A DNA stretch of 64,000 bases from Enterobacter ludwigii (GCF_001750725.1 NZ_CP017279.1:1798001-1862000), one strand, 5' to 3'; counted from the stretch's first letter, positions 34,724-43,433 are shown. Notes: generated from the sequence alone by a model not told the origin. Translations and numbers: made by a program.

Positions 34724-34839
34724 AATGAAAGTGGTCCCGCCCCTCTACTGCCAGGCCCTTCTGTTAATGAAAATCTGTGCGTCCACGGCTGTTGTAGCTA
34801 TGGCGTACAGAAGATTTCATTTTTTACGGGAAAAGAAGC

Positions 34840-35631
34840 ATGTCAGATATCAGGCTTTATATGTTCCAGTCGGGCTATCAGCGTTGTAAATATCACGATA
34901 TCAGGATGAATCAGGGTGAAGGCGCCGACTACATTATACCTGTCCCCTGGTTTTTACTGACGCATCCGCAGGGGAATGTTGTTATTGACGGTGGTCTTGC
35001 GGTGGAAGGGCTGAAGGATCCCCGCGCCTACTGGGGACCGACTGTTGACCAGTATCAACCCATCATGGATACAAACCAGGGCTGTAGAAGACAACTGGCG
35101 AAGCTCGGAATAAGGCCAGAATCGGTGCGTTATGTTTTACTCTCCCACCTCCACTCTGACCATACCGGCGCGATTGGCCGCTTTCCTGAAGCCACTCATC
35201 TTGTGCAGCGTGCTGAGTATGACTATGCCTTTTCACCGGACTGGTTTACCGCCGGGGCCTACTGTCGGAAAGATTTTCATCGCGAAGGTCTCATATGGCA
35301 GTTTCTGGCAGGAGATGCTGATGACGGTTTTGATCTGTATGGCGACGGCGTTCTGAAAATCATTTACACGCCAGGCCACTCCCCGGGTCATCAATCTTTT
35401 GTCGTCTCCCTGCCGAGTGGAAAATCGTTCACCCTGGCGATAGATGCTGCCTATACGCTTGACCATTTTCAGGATAAAGCCCTGCCTGGCTTGATGACAT
35501 CGGCCAGTGAGGTGGCACGATCGGTGGCAAAACTAAGAGTGGTTACCCAGATGCATAATGCGGAAATTATTCCCGGGCACGATCCTGATATCTGGCCGCA
35601 TTATGCGATGAAGACGGAAGGCTATAACTGA
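34840..35631 (+). CDS. N-acyl-homoserine-lactone lactonase family protein (AttM/AiiA-like)
   Basis: A 263-residue MBL-fold protein. SHLHSDHTG gives His103, His105, Asp107 and His108; TPGHSPGHQ, IDAAYTLDHF (bridging Asp and the Tyr that contacts the lactone in AiiA) and IIPGHDPDIWP complete the set found in quorum-quenching lactonases. The length and the start DIRLYMFQSG agree with the AttM/AiiB group. No signal peptide, so it is cytosolic. It faces a LysR gene. Degradation of foreign or own homoserine lactones is likely, but other lactones cannot be excluded. Confidence 0.87.
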   Translation: MSDIRLYMFQSGYQRCKYHDIRMNQGEGADYIIPVPWFLLTHPQGNVVIDGGLAVEGLKDPRAYWGPTVDQYQPIMDTNQGCRRQLAKLGIRPESVRYVLLSHLHSDHTGAIGRFPEATHLVQRAEYDYAFSPDWFTAGAYCRKDFHREGLIWQFLAGDADDGFDLYGDGVLKIIYTPGHSPGHQSFVVSLPSGKSFTLAIDAAYTLDHFQDKALPGLMTSASEVARSVAKLRVVTQMHNAEIIPGHDPDIWPHYAMKTEGYN

Positions 35632-35718
35632 TACGAACGGTGATAGTGACTATACCTCTTCCCTGAGGCGATAACTCTGGTCATTTATGCTTAGCGCAAA
35701 GGCAAGCCTTCGTTGCTA

Positions 35719-36738
35719 TCACTCATGAATTTTAACCACCACTTTCCCCTTTGCATGCCCGCGAGCCAGATAGGTGAAGGCGTCGCCAGTTTCGGCAAAG
35801 GGGAAAACGTTGTCGATAACAGGCTTGATGCGTTGAGCGTCCATGAGTTCAGCGATTTGGCTAAGCTGGCTGCCATCAGGGCGGACAAAGAGAAACGAAT
35901 AGGTTAATCCTCGTTTTTTTGACAGTCGCATGATTTTGCGGCTCAACAGCCCTAATACAAAACGCAGGAAAACATTGAGGTGTCTTTCCCGTGCGAAAGC
36001 CGTATCTAACGGCCCGATCAGGGAAACTATCTTCCCTCCCGGTTTAAGGATTTGGGTGGATTTCTCAATCGCGTCACCTCTGATAGTCCCGAGGACAATA
36101 TCGTAGCCGCTCAGCACTTTTTCGAATTCCTGCTTTTTATAGTCAACCACCTCATCTGCACCAAGGCGGCTCACCCAGTCAATGTTGGCGGTGCTGGTTG
36201 TCGTCCCTACCGTTGCGCCAAGGTGTTTTGCCAGTTGGATAGCAAAACTGCCAATTCCACCGGAGCCGGCCGGGATAAATACTTTCTGCCCCGCTCGCAG
36301 CTTCGCGCGTTCCGTCAGCGCTTGCCAGGAGGTGAGACTGACCATCGGAAGCGACGCTGCCTGTACGAAATCCAGGGTGGCGGGTTTTAACGCTGCAAGG
36401 TTTTCTGGCACCCGCACAAATTCAGCAAGCGAACCCGTTCCCCTGTCAAAAATACTGGCAAACACCTCATCGCCTGCTTTGAAACGCGTCACGCGACGTC
36501 CTGTGGCAACGACAACGCCGGACACGTCACTGCCCAACGTCGCGGGGAGACTGAAATGCAGAACACGTTTGAACATGCCGGTCGGGATCATGTTATCGAT
36601 CGGGTTCAGACCTACTGCATACACTTTGACCAGAATTTCATCATCACCAGGGGACGGAAAATCTACGTCGTCGAATCCCAGTTCAGGGGATTTACCATAG
36701 CGTTTAAACGTAAATGCTTTCATCGTCTTCTTATTCAT
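35719..36738 (-). CDS. Zinc-independent MDR-type NADP-dependent oxidoreductase
   Basis: A 339-residue quinone-oxidoreductase-like protein. The N-terminal GroES-like domain (LVKVYAVGLNPIDN, GSDVSGVV) is followed by the Rossmann AGSGGIGSFAIQLAKHLGA (about residues 155-175). The structural and catalytic zinc cysteines of alcohol dehydrogenases are absent, so this is the QOR/YhdH-like zinc-free group. It is the last gene of a four-gene operon; its ATG 36738 overlaps the stop of the membrane protein gene, though ATG 36723 (MKAFTFKRYG) is also possible. Confidence 0.9.
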   Translation of the reverse strand: MNKKTMKAFTFKRYGKSPELGFDDVDFPSPGDDEILVKVYAVGLNPIDNMIPTGMFKRVLHFSLPATLGSDVSGVVVATGRRVTRFKAGDEVFASIFDRGTGSLAEFVRVPENLAALKPATLDFVQAASLPMVSLTSWQALTERAKLRAGQKVFIPAGSGGIGSFAIQLAKHLGATVGTTTSTANIDWVSRLGADEVVDYKKQEFEKVLSGYDIVLGTIRGDAIEKSTQILKPGGKIVSLIGPLDTAFARERHLNVFLRFVLGLLSRKIMRLSKKRGLTYSFLFVRPDGSQLSQIAELMDAQRIKPVIDNVFPFAETGDAFTYLARGHAKGKVVVKIHE

Positions 36739-37145
36739 TTGTCTTTTACTCTGCCGGGTTTGCCGGTGGCGTGTTTCTTACCAACGCTGTTGCTGAGTAA
36801 AAAAGCGATACCCAGGAATAGCTCGATAAATACTGCAATAACGATCTGCCCATTAACGTGTCCTGCATACCACTCAACAACGCCGGACACGGCTAAAATC
36901 AAACATAACGTACCGATCCCTGCTGCCAGGGCATAGCGTGCCAGCGAGGGCTCTGCGTGTCTGGCGAATAAACACATCACCCCCAGGCCCGCGTACAGGG
37001 CGGCAAAGCGATGGCCGAGCACATCAGTTCCTGGTGATGGCGTGATTCCCCACTGCGTTAACAGCAGTTGCGGGCAGAACATCCATATCGCCGCCAGGAT
37101 GAAAAACAACCCGGCAGTCAGAATAGCCAGTTGAGAAAATTTCAT
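36735..37145 (-). CDS. Small inner-membrane protein, DUF4345-like
   Basis: A 136-residue protein with four hydrophobic segments (about 5-25, 45-60, 72-90, 98-118). The GTDVLGHRFAALYAGLGVMCLFA block resembles the DUF4345-type membrane proteins. I use ATG 37145, four bases after the SDR stop, rather than the in-frame TTG that overlaps it. It lies between an SDR and an MDR reductase in one operon, so it may tether or supply them at the membrane (weak inference). Confidence 0.75.
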   Translation of the reverse strand: MKFSQLAILTAGLFFILAAIWMFCPQLLLTQWGITPSPGTDVLGHRFAALYAGLGVMCLFARHAEPSLARYALAAGIGTLCLILAVSGVVEWYAGHVNGQIVIAVFIELFLGIAFLLSNSVGKKHATGKPGRVKDK

Positions 37146-37149
37146 ATTC

Positions 37150-37968
37150 TTATTCTTTCGCGTCAAGCTGAAGACTGTTGCGTACTACCTTGTCCAGAAG
37201 TGAAGCAGGCGCAAAGCGGCGAATGAAATTCAGTTTCCCCGCCAGCGTGCCCGCCGTATAACGCACCTTAGGCCGTAAAGCCTGGGCAGCCTTTACCACC
37301 ACATCAGCCACCACTTCCGGACGTTCCGCCTCGTCCATTGCCTTGCTGACGACGTTGTTCAGCTTAGCCCGGAGCGGTTCATATTCTTCTAGCTTCGCGT
37401 CAGGTTCTACATTGTTTACGTCGAACTGTGTCTTTGTATAGGCCGGCTCGATCACGGAAACCCTGATACCCTGTGTGCGCAGTTCATGGTCCAGCGCGCC
37501 CGTATACCCTTCAACCGCATGCTTACTGGCTGCATACAGTGCCACGTACGGTAGCGGGACAATCCCTAATATCGAACCAATGTTGATGATGCGGCCACTG
37601 CCCTGACGGCGCATGTGCGGGATCACTGCCCGCGTCATTCTGACCAGGCCAAGAAAGTTGGTGTCGAAAATACGCCTGGCCTGATCAATCGAACTTTCTT
37701 CCGCGGCCGCAGGAGCAACCCCAAAGCCCGCATTATTCACCAGCAAATCTATCCGCCCTTCCAGGTGCAGTAACGCCTCAATGGCGGCGCTCACGGACGC
37801 ATCGTCCGTCACATCAAGCGTTAATAACGCAAAGGGATGTGTACCTGCCTGCGCACCGCGCCGGCTGGTGCCATAGACCGTATACCCCGCGGCCAGCAGT
37901 TTTTTAGCCGACGCCTCACCGATCCCCGAAGAAGCTCCGGTCACCAGTGCTACACGTTTTTTTGTCAT
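37150..37968 (-). CDS. SDR-family oxidoreductase
   Basis: A 272-residue SDR: TGASSGIG at 10-17, NNAG, Tyr145 and Lys149 (LYAASKHAVEGY), and a longer C-terminal part (AQALRPKVRYTAGTLAGKLNFIRRFAP) typical of the retinol-dehydrogenase-like / short-chain ketoreductase group. ATG 37968 is used; GTG 37974 is also in frame. Second gene of the TetR-facing operon. Confidence 0.9.
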   Translation of the reverse strand: MTKKRVALVTGASSGIGEASAKKLLAAGYTVYGTSRRGAQAGTHPFALLTLDVTDDASVSAAIEALLHLEGRIDLLVNNAGFGVAPAAAEESSIDQARRIFDTNFLGLVRMTRAVIPHMRRQGSGRIINIGSILGIVPLPYVALYAASKHAVEGYTGALDHELRTQGIRVSVIEPAYTKTQFDVNNVEPDAKLEEYEPLRAKLNNVVSKAMDEAERPEVVADVVVKAAQALRPKVRYTAGTLAGKLNFIRRFAPASLLDKVVRNSLQLDAKE

Positions 37969-38066
37969 TCTCACTACGCTCTCTTGATGGAGTCCTGCTC
38001 ACCCTGCAGCGCAACAACACGCTGCAGGGAAACAACGCGGCATAGGGTTATGCCAAATCCCCGTGA

Positions 38067-38846
38067 CTACACTGTGTACCGTTCTGCCGCTTTAGCCTGA
38101 TTGATATCCGCCAGCAGAGCCTGACGCGCCTTCTCCAGGTCATCCCAGTGGGCAGCATTTTGTAAAGGAGGGATGGTGACGAGTTCGCGACGATCAAAGC
38201 CGGCCAGGGCTGCGTCAACTAACTGACCCACTTCCATCATCTCGGGCGCCTTACTGATATCAATACCTGCACGCTCCCAGATTTCGGTGTAAGTGCCGGC
38301 CGGAAGTACTGCCTGGACGTAAACGCCCGCGGAGGACAGCTCAATATGCAATCCCTGCGACAGGAAAAGCACAAAGGCTTTGGTGGCACCGTAAACCGTC
38401 ATGGCAAATTCCGGGGCGAGCCCAACGACGGAGCTGATATTGACGATTGCGCCTTCTCCGGTTTTGACAAACCGTGGCGCCGCGGCACTCGCAAGCCTCG
38501 TCAGCGCAGTGACGTTCAGGGCGATAAGACGCTCAATTGCCTCAGGCGTCTGGCCGGTAAAATTGCCCGACTGTGCCATGCCCGCGTTGTTAATCAGCAC
38601 CCCTATTTTTTCGTCATCACGAAGACGAGCTTCCACCGTCGCTAAATCCGCTGCCTGAGTGAGATCGGCTGGCAGTACATCTACAGAAACGCCCTTCTCC
38701 TGTCGCAGACGCTCGGCGAGTGCGTCTAATTTTGTTTTATCGCGGGCAACCAGAACCAGGTCATGTCCACGGTTCGCAAATCTTTGCGCATAAACAGCAC
38801 CAATACCCGTCGATGCGCCTGTAATGAGAACTGAAGTTTTCGTCAT
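38067..38846 (-). CDS. SDR-family oxidoreductase (DltE-like)
   Basis: A 259-residue SDR: TGASTGIG at 9-16, NNAG, Tyr152 and Lys156 (VYGATKAFV). The pattern GTYTEIWERAGID near the C-terminus is that of the DltE/YdfG-like NADP group. AAGAAG precedes the ATG. It is the first gene of the operon running to 35719 and is divergent from the TetR gene over a large inverted repeat. Confidence 0.9.
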   Translation of the reverse strand: MTKTSVLITGASTGIGAVYAQRFANRGHDLVLVARDKTKLDALAERLRQEKGVSVDVLPADLTQAADLATVEARLRDDEKIGVLINNAGMAQSGNFTGQTPEAIERLIALNVTALTRLASAAAPRFVKTGEGAIVNISSVVGLAPEFAMTVYGATKAFVLFLSQGLHIELSSAGVYVQAVLPAGTYTEIWERAGIDISKAPEMMEVGQLVDAALAGFDRRELVTIPPLQNAAHWDDLEKARQALLADINQAKAAERYTV

Positions 38847-38994
38847 ATGTGATCTTCTTTATTAAATGTTGAACAGAATCTGCACTGTTCGATGCAGGTA
38901 AATCCGGGGATATGTCAGGCTCTCTTTGCTGATCTCAGTCAGACTGACGGAGCGCGCATACCTCTGCGAAGCACCGTCGGGAACATGGATTTAA

Positions 38995-39046
38995 TGATGA
39001 TGATCATAATCTATAAAGTCAACTAGTTTGATTATGATCATCATCA
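38995..39046. promoter_or_regulatory. Perfect 17-bp inverted repeat, TetR-type operator
   Basis: Left arm TGATGATGATCATAATC (38995-39011) and its exact complement (39030-39046) flank an 18-bp spacer. Each arm also contains the palindrome ATGATCAT, so two regulator dimers could bind. The right arm lies between the -35 and -10 of the tetR promoter. Confidence 0.8.
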
Positions 39047-39055
39047 ATGTATAAT
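39028..39055 (+). promoter_or_regulatory. Predicted promoter of the TetR gene
   Basis: TTGATT (39028-39033) and TATAAT (39050-39055), 16 bp apart, overlapping the operator arm, which predicts autorepression. Confidence 0.65.
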
Positions 39056-39086
39056 TGAGCCTTGTTTTGTAAGGGGGCGGGAACGC

Positions 39087-39635
39087 ATGAAAGTGTCAAA
39101 AGAGCAGGTTCGGGAAAACCGGATGCGCATTGTTGAAACGGCATCAGAACTTTTTCGTGAGCGCGGCTATGACGGCGTGGGCGTGGCGGAGCTGATGTCT
39201 GCGGCGGGTTTAACCCACGGCGGGTTTTATAAGCACTTTGGTTCAAAGGCCGACCTGATGTCAGAAGCCATGAACTGTGGTTTTGTACACGCCGCGGAAA
39301 ACCTGGCGGGTGTGGACCGAGAAAAATTCATTGAATATTACCTCTCCCGACAGCATCGCGATGATATGGCCAGGGGTTGTGTGATGTCAGCCCTGGGCAC
39401 CGACACCGCCCGTCAGTCCGAGTCCATCAAAGAGACATTTGCAGCCGGGGTTGAACGCCAGCTGGCAATGTTAAGCGACGAAAATGTCTCACGTGCTGAC
39501 CTGATAGACACCTTTGCACATCTTGTCGGGGCTCTGGTGTTGTCCCGTGCCTGCCCGGATAATTCTGCACTCGCTGACGAAATTCTGGATGTCTGCCGCT
39601 CGCGTATTCTGCGTGAGGAGCCGCGAAAAGAGTGA
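39087..39635 (+). CDS. TetR-family transcriptional regulator
   Basis: A 182-residue repressor: HTH in IVETASELFRERGYDGVGVAELMSAAGLTHGGFYKHFGSKADL (about 12-54) and a helical ligand-binding domain containing RGCVMSALGTD. This is the AcrR/NemR-like subgroup that often responds to electrophiles. GGGGGCGG precedes ATG 39087. It is divergent from the SDR/SDR/membrane/MDR operon and is its likely repressor. Confidence 0.93.
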   Translation: MKVSKEQVRENRMRIVETASELFRERGYDGVGVAELMSAAGLTHGGFYKHFGSKADLMSEAMNCGFVHAAENLAGVDREKFIEYYLSRQHRDDMARGCVMSALGTDTARQSESIKETFAAGVERQLAMLSDENVSRADLIDTFAHLVGALVLSRACPDNSALADEILDVCRSRILREEPRKE

Positions 39636-39812
39636 ATATTTTGCAGCCGGGTGAGTGATTGCCAGAAGATATCAGGAAGATTTGATGACGGAGGTCATAA
39701 AAAAGGTAGGTATTTTTGAGAAAAGTTTTGGAGAGGTTTTGGAGAAAGAAAAAAAGTTATATATTCCAGCCCGTTAAATCCAAATATACCTTCTGAGTTC
39801 AGAGGCTTACTC

Positions 39813-41024
39813 ATGTCATGGCAATACTTCAAACAGACTTACCTGGTTAAGTTCTGGTCACCTGTACCCGCCGTTATCGCAGCGGGGATCCTGTCTACTT
39901 ACTATTTCGGCATTACCGGTACGTTCTGGGCTGTAACCGGCGAGTTTACCCGCTGGGGTGGACAGCTGCTGCAGCTTGCCGGTGTGCATGCTGAAGAGTG
40001 GGGTTACTTTAAGCTCATTCATCTGGAAGGCACTCCGCTGACTCGCATCGACGGGATGATGATCATCGGCATGTTCGGCGGCTGTTTTGCCGCCGCGCTG
40101 TGGGCAAACAACGTTAAGCTGAGAATGCCAAAAAGTCGGATCCGCATCGTACAGGCGGTCATCGGCGGCATGATTGCCGGTTTCGGTGCGCGCCTGGCGA
40201 TGGGCTGTAACCTTGCCGCCTTCTTTACCGGTATCCCACAGTTTTCGCTACATGCCTGGTTCTTTGCCGTCGCTACCGCCATCGGTTCTTACTTTGGCGC
40301 AAAATTTACCCTTTTGCCGCTGTTCCGTATTCCCGTCAGGATGGTTAAGGTCAGCGCCGCATCGCCGCTGACGCAAAAACCGGCTCAGGCACACCGTCGT
40401 TTCCGCCTGGGGATGCTGGTCTTTTTCGCCATGGTGGCATGGGCACTGTGTACAGCGCTCAATCAACCTAAACTGGGTCTGGCAATGCTGTTTGGCGTGG
40501 GCTTTGGTTTGCTTATTGAACGCGCGCAGATCTGCTTTACTTCAGCGTTTCGCGATATGTGGATCACCGGGCGAACAATGATGGCAAAAGCGATTATTGC
40601 CGGGATGGCGGTGAGTGCTATCGGCATCTTCAGCTATGTTCAGTTAGGTGTTGAACCGAAAATCATGTGGGCCGGCCCGAATGCGGTGATTGGCGGCCTG
40701 CTGTTTGGCTTCGGGATTGTGCTGGCTGGCGGTTGTGAAACCGGTTGGATGTACCGCGCCGTTGAAGGTCAGGTACATTACTGGTGGGTTGGCCTGGGGA
40801 ACGTGCTCGGGTCAACTCTTCTTGCGTACTACTGGGATTCCCTTTCTCCTGTCCTCGCGACAAACTGGGATAAGGTCAACCTGCTCAGCACGTTCGGCCC
40901 GCTCGGTGGCCTGTTAGTGACGTACGCCCTGCTGCTGGTCGCTTTTTTACTGGTGATTGCGCAGGAGAAACGGTTCTTCCGCCGTGCTGCTGTCAAAAAT
41001 GAAACGCAGGAGAATGCCGCATGA
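39813..41024 (+). CDS. yedE: Inner-membrane protein YedE (YeeE/YedE family sulfur/selenium transporter)
   Basis: A 403-residue protein with about ten transmembrane segments, nearly identical by eye to E. coli YedE over its whole length. It has two half-repeats, each with conserved Gly/Cys signatures (GARLAMGCNLAAFFTGIPQFS and LAGGCETGWMYRA) that line the thiosulfate path in TsuA-type transporters of this family. YedE/YedF pairs are associated with selenium or sulfur use. AGAGG precedes the ATG. Its stop overlaps the yedF start by four bases. Confidence 0.93.
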   Translation: MSWQYFKQTYLVKFWSPVPAVIAAGILSTYYFGITGTFWAVTGEFTRWGGQLLQLAGVHAEEWGYFKLIHLEGTPLTRIDGMMIIGMFGGCFAAALWANNVKLRMPKSRIRIVQAVIGGMIAGFGARLAMGCNLAAFFTGIPQFSLHAWFFAVATAIGSYFGAKFTLLPLFRIPVRMVKVSAASPLTQKPAQAHRRFRLGMLVFFAMVAWALCTALNQPKLGLAMLFGVGFGLLIERAQICFTSAFRDMWITGRTMMAKAIIAGMAVSAIGIFSYVQLGVEPKIMWAGPNAVIGGLLFGFGIVLAGGCETGWMYRAVEGQVHYWWVGLGNVLGSTLLAYYWDSLSPVLATNWDKVNLLSTFGPLGGLLVTYALLLVAFLLVIAQEKRFFRRAAVKNETQENAA

Positions 41025-41254
41025 AAGAGATCGTGCCTGACTATCGTCTGGATATGGTGGGCGAACCCTGCCCTTATCCCGCTGTCGCTACGCTGGAAGC
41101 CCTGCCTCAGCTCAGGAAAGGGGAAATTCTGGAGGTGGTAAGCGACTGCCCGCAGTCCATCAACAACATTCCTCTGGATGCTAAAAACCACGGTTACACC
41201 GTGCTGGACATTCAACAGGATGGGCCAACCATTCGTTATTTGATACAGAAATAA
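41021..41254 (+). CDS. yedF: TusA-family sulfurtransferase-like protein YedF
   Basis: A 77-residue TusA/SirA-fold protein with the CPYP motif (Cys17) in GEPCPYPAVATLEAL, nearly identical by eye to E. coli YedF. The Cys is the expected sulfur or selenium carrier residue. It is coupled to yedE by a 4-bp overlap, so the carrier probably takes the transported atom from YedE. Confidence 0.95.
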   Translation: MKEIVPDYRLDMVGEPCPYPAVATLEALPQLRKGEILEVVSDCPQSINNIPLDAKNHGYTVLDIQQDGPTIRYLIQK

Positions 41255-41263
41255 TCCCGCCAC

Positions 41264-41290
41264 AGACGCTCCTTAACCGGGGCGTCTTTC
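41264..41290 (+). terminator. Terminator after yedEF
   Basis: AGACGC and GCGTCT form a stem extended by two G-C pairs and a wobble, followed by TTTC. Moderate strength. Confidence 0.6.
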
Positions 41291-41396
41291 CTGCCCCAAA
41301 AATCCGCCTTACGTCCCACTTTGGCGGTAAATGCAGCCCTCTGTTCTCCCCCGGAACTACACTTAAAGTGGATAAAAAACAAACAGGAGGTGTGGC

Positions 41397-41831
41397 ATGT
41401 TTGCGTCAATTCTCGTTCCTGTCGATATTTCAGAGCGTCGCCTGACCGAACAGGTGATTCCCTATGTTCAGGCGAACGCAGCAATCAGTAACGGCAAAGT
41501 GCATTTTCTGACTGTCGTTCCTTCTTTCCCCTACTATTCCTCTCTTGGTCTGGCCTATTCCGTTGAGATGCCAAAACTGGAAGAAATGCAGCAGGAGGCG
41601 CTGGCGAAATTGAATGAGATCGTTACGCAGTTCAATTTACCGGCCGACCGCATTCAGACCCACGCCATTTCTGGCACGCCTAAAGATCAGATCCTGAAAC
41701 TGGCTGAGAGTATCAATGCAGACCTGATAATTATTGCGTCTCATCGACCTGATATTTCGACCTATCTGTTAGGCTCTAACGCTGCGGTCGTCGTGCGCCA
41801 CGCTAAATGCCCGGTGCTGGTGGTGCGTTAG
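41397..41831 (+). CDS. Universal stress protein, UspF-like
   Basis: A 144-residue Usp-fold protein. ILVPVDIS at the start, GTPKDQIL and the ATP-binding [18 protein letters not shown] ending are present. It matches UspF of E. coli (same length; [31 protein letters not shown]). AGGAGGTGTGGC gives a strong Shine-Dalgarno. ATP-binding members homodimerise; UspF is linked to adhesion and fimbriation in E. coli. It lies alone between yedEF and a convergent lipoprotein gene. Confidence 0.9.
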   Translation: MFASILVPVDISERRLTEQVIPYVQANAAISNGKVHFLTVVPSFPYYSSLGLAYSVEMPKLEEMQQEALAKLNEIVTQFNLPADRIQTHAISGTPKDQILKLAESINADLIIIASHRPDISTYLLGSNAAVVVRHAKCPVLVVR

Positions 41832-41846
41832 CGTGCCTGCGAGGAA

Positions 41847-41876
41847 AGATAAGCCCCGGGCTATCGGGGCTTATCT
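41847..41876. terminator. Hairpin between uspF-like and TonB-like genes
   Basis: AGATAAGCCCCG pairs with CGGGGCTTATCT (12-bp stem). The second arm runs into the last codons of the convergent TonB-like gene. T-tracts are poor on both sides. Confidence 0.6.
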
Positions 41877-42199
41877 ACTGTGAAAGTGACCGTTTCTGTT
41901 TGACGGCTTTTATTCGGTGATAAACACCATATTTGCACGGCACGCAGCGTTTCGCGTTCAAACACCCCTTCAGGCTGTGCAGAGACAATACGTATATCGT
42001 ATGGATGACCATCGTCGCCCACAGAAAAAGAGAAAACAACGTTACCCTCAATGCCCAGCGCCTGTGCCTTTACGGGCATGGCAGGGAAAGGCTTATTCGT
42101 TATTCCATTGCACGGTTTCTGCGCCGGTTCAGGTTGCATGGGCTGTTGATGGCAGCCAGAAATGAGCGTAACCGCAGCCGCAATAATTATTCTTTTCAA
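41861..42199 (-). CDS. Small lipoprotein with a TonB C-terminal domain
   Basis: A 112-residue protein. A lipoprotein signal with lipobox LISGC (Cys16) is followed by a TonB-type C-terminal domain: AQALGIEGNVVFSFSVGDDG...IVSAQPEGVFERETLRAVQIW, the same spacing as in the real TonB of this window (AQALRIEG...LSAQPSNMFEREVKTAMRRW). There is no proline-rich spanning region and no transmembrane energising helix, so it cannot work as TonB does; a periplasmic binding role is likelier. The start is TTG 42199 with AGGAC upstream, as no ATG is in frame. Confidence 0.8.
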   Translation of the reverse strand: MKRIIIAAAVTLISGCHQQPMQPEPAQKPCNGITNKPFPAMPVKAQALGIEGNVVFSFSVGDDGHPYDIRIVSAQPEGVFERETLRAVQIWCLSPNKSRQTETVTFTVDKPR

Positions 42200-42322
42200 T
42201 ATTATGTCCTGTAAAATTTAACGTCTCGCTTTTCGAGAACAGTATATTGCGGCATCTGGCATTAATCTCCTCCCAACTCCGATAGCCTGCTTGCGGAATA
42301 ACTTTCATAAATGGACTTTCTC

Positions 42323-42694
42323 ATGAATCAAATTCTTCCGTCAGTGTGTATTACTGCTGTGCTTGCCGGATGTGTTCCCCTTACCCCTAAACGCTGTCAC
42401 AAACAACGTGCCCCCGATGCCTGTACTTATAAGCATTCCGGTAAAGTCTCGGATAACAATATCCAGGGCCACAGGCCTGCGCCATTGAGCAATCACTGGA
42501 CGCCGCCCTGACCGGGCCTCACGCATGAAGCGGTAAGCGGTGCAACCTGCACCTCGACTTTAGGAATGGTGTGAATAGGTTATGGTCAGGCGTTGGCTGA
42601 CGCGGCTAAACGGGCAGTATTTCCGCCGTTTACGGTTCAGCATGTATTTGATGAGATGAGTTCAGCTCGCTGGAATATGGAGGGGCAACTTTAA
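42323..42694 (+). pseudogene. Degraded lipoprotein gene with two in-frame TGA codons
   Basis: One frame runs from MNQILPSVCITAVLAGC (lipobox VLAGC) to GYGQALADAAKRAVFPPF and the terminal RWNMEGQL, interrupted at 42509-42511 and 42572-42574, both TGA. The tail looks coding (no other stops, charged amphipathic composition), so I read it as a decayed gene of about 123 codons. The intact first part alone would give a 62-residue lipoprotein, which may still be made. I do not recognise the family. No SECIS-like element was looked for by folding. Confidence 0.5.
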
Positions 42695-42698
42695 TCGC

Positions 42699-42735
42699 CC
42701 CCTGAGACTGGCCATAACCAGGCCAGTCTCAGGGG
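42699..42735. terminator. Long hairpin downstream of ompW
   Basis: CCCCTGAGACTGGCC and its exact complement form a 15-bp stem with a 7-nt loop, five bases after the degraded gene and just after ompW on the other strand. No T-tract, so it may act as an mRNA 3' stabiliser. Confidence 0.7.
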
Positions 42736-42740
42736 ATAAA

Positions 42741-43373
42741 TCAGAAACGATAACCCGCGGAGAACATAAACACCCACGGATCGAGGCGAGTGCTGATACT
42801 TTGCTGTTCACCGCCCGCTTTAAAGCGAACGTCGGTATCAATGTCCATGTACCAGACCGAGGCGTTAATTAACCAGTCACGGTTAATCAGATAATCCAGC
42901 CCCACCTGCCCCGCAACACCCCACGAGTCTTTCAGGCTGAGATCGGTAAGCCCGGCTTCTTTACCGGTATCGTTAAATTTCTCGTCGAAGAAGGTGGTGT
43001 AGTTCACCCCTGCGCCAATATACGGACGCACCTTACTGTTAGCATCACCAAAGTACCACTGCGCCATCAGTGTTGGCGGTAAATGGTGCACCGTCGCGAT
43101 ATCCCCGGTTGGCCCTAAACCGACGCGATGACGGAATGGCGTTGCTGCCAGAAGCTCAACACCAATGTTCTCCGTCGCCATATACGTAAAGGTCAAACCG
43201 AGCTGGGTATTGTTGCTGACGTTAAAACCGCCCATACCCAGAACGCTATCAGAGCCTTCTGTTGGACGCACCGTTGCCGAACCGGCACGAATAAAGAATT
43301 CACCTGCTTCATGCGCATACGCGCCGCCAGAGAGACTGCTTAATACAAGGGCTGCCACCGCTAATTTTTTCAT
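42741..43373 (-). CDS. ompW: Outer-membrane protein W
   Basis: A 210-residue eight-stranded barrel protein with a signal peptide (MKKLAVAALVLSSLSGGAYA). HEAGEFFIRAGSATVRP and the ending WVFMFSAGYRF are those of OmpW. It forms a narrow hydrophobic channel for small molecules and is the colicin S4 receptor in E. coli. The Shine-Dalgarno GGAGCGG is good. It is the expected neighbour of yciC in enterobacteria, with a YkgJ-type gene inserted between. Confidence 0.95.
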   Translation of the reverse strand: MKKLAVAALVLSSLSGGAYAHEAGEFFIRAGSATVRPTEGSDSVLGMGGFNVSNNTQLGLTFTYMATENIGVELLAATPFRHRVGLGPTGDIATVHHLPPTLMAQWYFGDANSKVRPYIGAGVNYTTFFDEKFNDTGKEAGLTDLSLKDSWGVAGQVGLDYLINRDWLINASVWYMDIDTDVRFKAGGEQQSISTRLDPWVFMFSAGYRF

Positions 43374-43433
43374 ATCCGCTCCATCGTTGTGGTTTTAGTC
43401 GCGGAGGAGAATATACTCACAAATGAGTAATAA

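Noticed and set aside
42509..42574. Selenocysteine codons in the degraded lipoprotein gene
   Set aside because: There is no selenoprotein family match, two TGA lie close together in a non-catalytic lipoprotein, and decay explains them.
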